A stretch of 7,169 bases of DNA from an uncultured Muribaculaceae bacterium (GTDB lineage Bacteria; Bacteroidota; Bacteroidia; Bacteroidales; Muribaculaceae). Each line of letters starts with the position of its first letter. Position 1 is the stretch's first letter. Below, piece after piece: positions 7,118 through 7,169 of this stretch. Location: positions 1 to 7,169 of the forward strand of contig CAJTOZ010000042.1 of assembly GCA_910578095.1 (NCBI GenBank). The letters are read 5' to 3'. The translations under genes were made by a program, and so were the position numbers. The notes under the pieces are model-generated. The model saw nothing but the letters and a program-made list of their open reading frames with translations. It had not been told where the DNA came from and did no database searches.

Positions 7118-7169
7118 CTTACTCTCAACAAGCAAGTGCAAAATTACGAAATCATCGCATAGAACTCTT
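7118..7169 (-). repeat. Right arm of the perfect 52-bp inverted repeat
   Basis: This arm is the exact reverse complement of 4-55 and occupies the last 52 bases of the window. Its TAnnTTTG-like motif (7139-7146, minus strand) points toward fprA, again without a correctly spaced -33 element. The inner boundary is sharp at 7117/7118. The outer boundary is not visible. Confidence 0.95.

Noticed and set aside
4..7169. Reading the whole window as a transposon or linear element with terminal inverted repeats
   Set aside because: There is no transposase, recombinase, replication or partition gene. The cargo is core metabolism and signalling, and outer boundaries or target duplications are not visible.

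Overview
The window looks like a chromosomal piece from the order Bacteroidales (phylum Bacteroidota), possibly a Muribaculaceae-like gut lineage. The phylum call rests on promoters of the Bacteroidota type (TTTG, about 19 nt, then TAnnTTTG), A-rich start contexts without clear Shine-Dalgarno sites, and protein types typical of the group. GC-rich genes with AT-rich gaps fit the family guess, but the family is inference only. Nothing indicates a phage, plasmid or transposon: the genes are housekeeping or stress genes, and there are no tRNA, rRNA, CRISPR or transposase features.

Layout. Positions 1-146 are a leader with one arm of a 52-bp inverted repeat (4-55) and a strong promoter (80-110). 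Three tightly packed plus-strand genes follow. They encode a bifunctional (p)ppGpp synthetase/hydrolase (rel, 147-2432), a 7TM-HD phosphohydrolase of the PgpH/YqfF c-di-AMP phosphodiesterase family (2438-4447), and a secreted protein of unknown function with a carboxypeptidase-regulatory-like N-terminus (4444-5736, GTG start overlapping the previous stop). A convergent minus-strand gene (5766-6965) encodes an A-type flavodiiron protein (FprA). Its leader, 6966-7169, holds a promoter, a possible 27-codon upstream ORF and the second arm of the inverted repeat (7118-7169).

How the genes work together. The plus-strand genes have gaps of 5 nt and -4 nt and almost certainly form one transcription unit. 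It joins the stringent-response enzyme to a predicted c-di-AMP phosphodiesterase, two second-messenger systems known to interact in Firmicutes. The third product goes to the cell envelope. FprA would reduce O2 or NO in the cytoplasm of an anaerobe and is transcribed separately, tail to tail with the operon.

The most unusual structure is the perfect 52-bp inverted repeat at the two extremities, with a Bacteroidota -7-like motif pointing inward in each arm. It may be a dispersed repeat that ended the assembly, a recombination site, or an assembly artefact; the sequence alone cannot decide. I see no clearly new multi-gene defence or mobile system.
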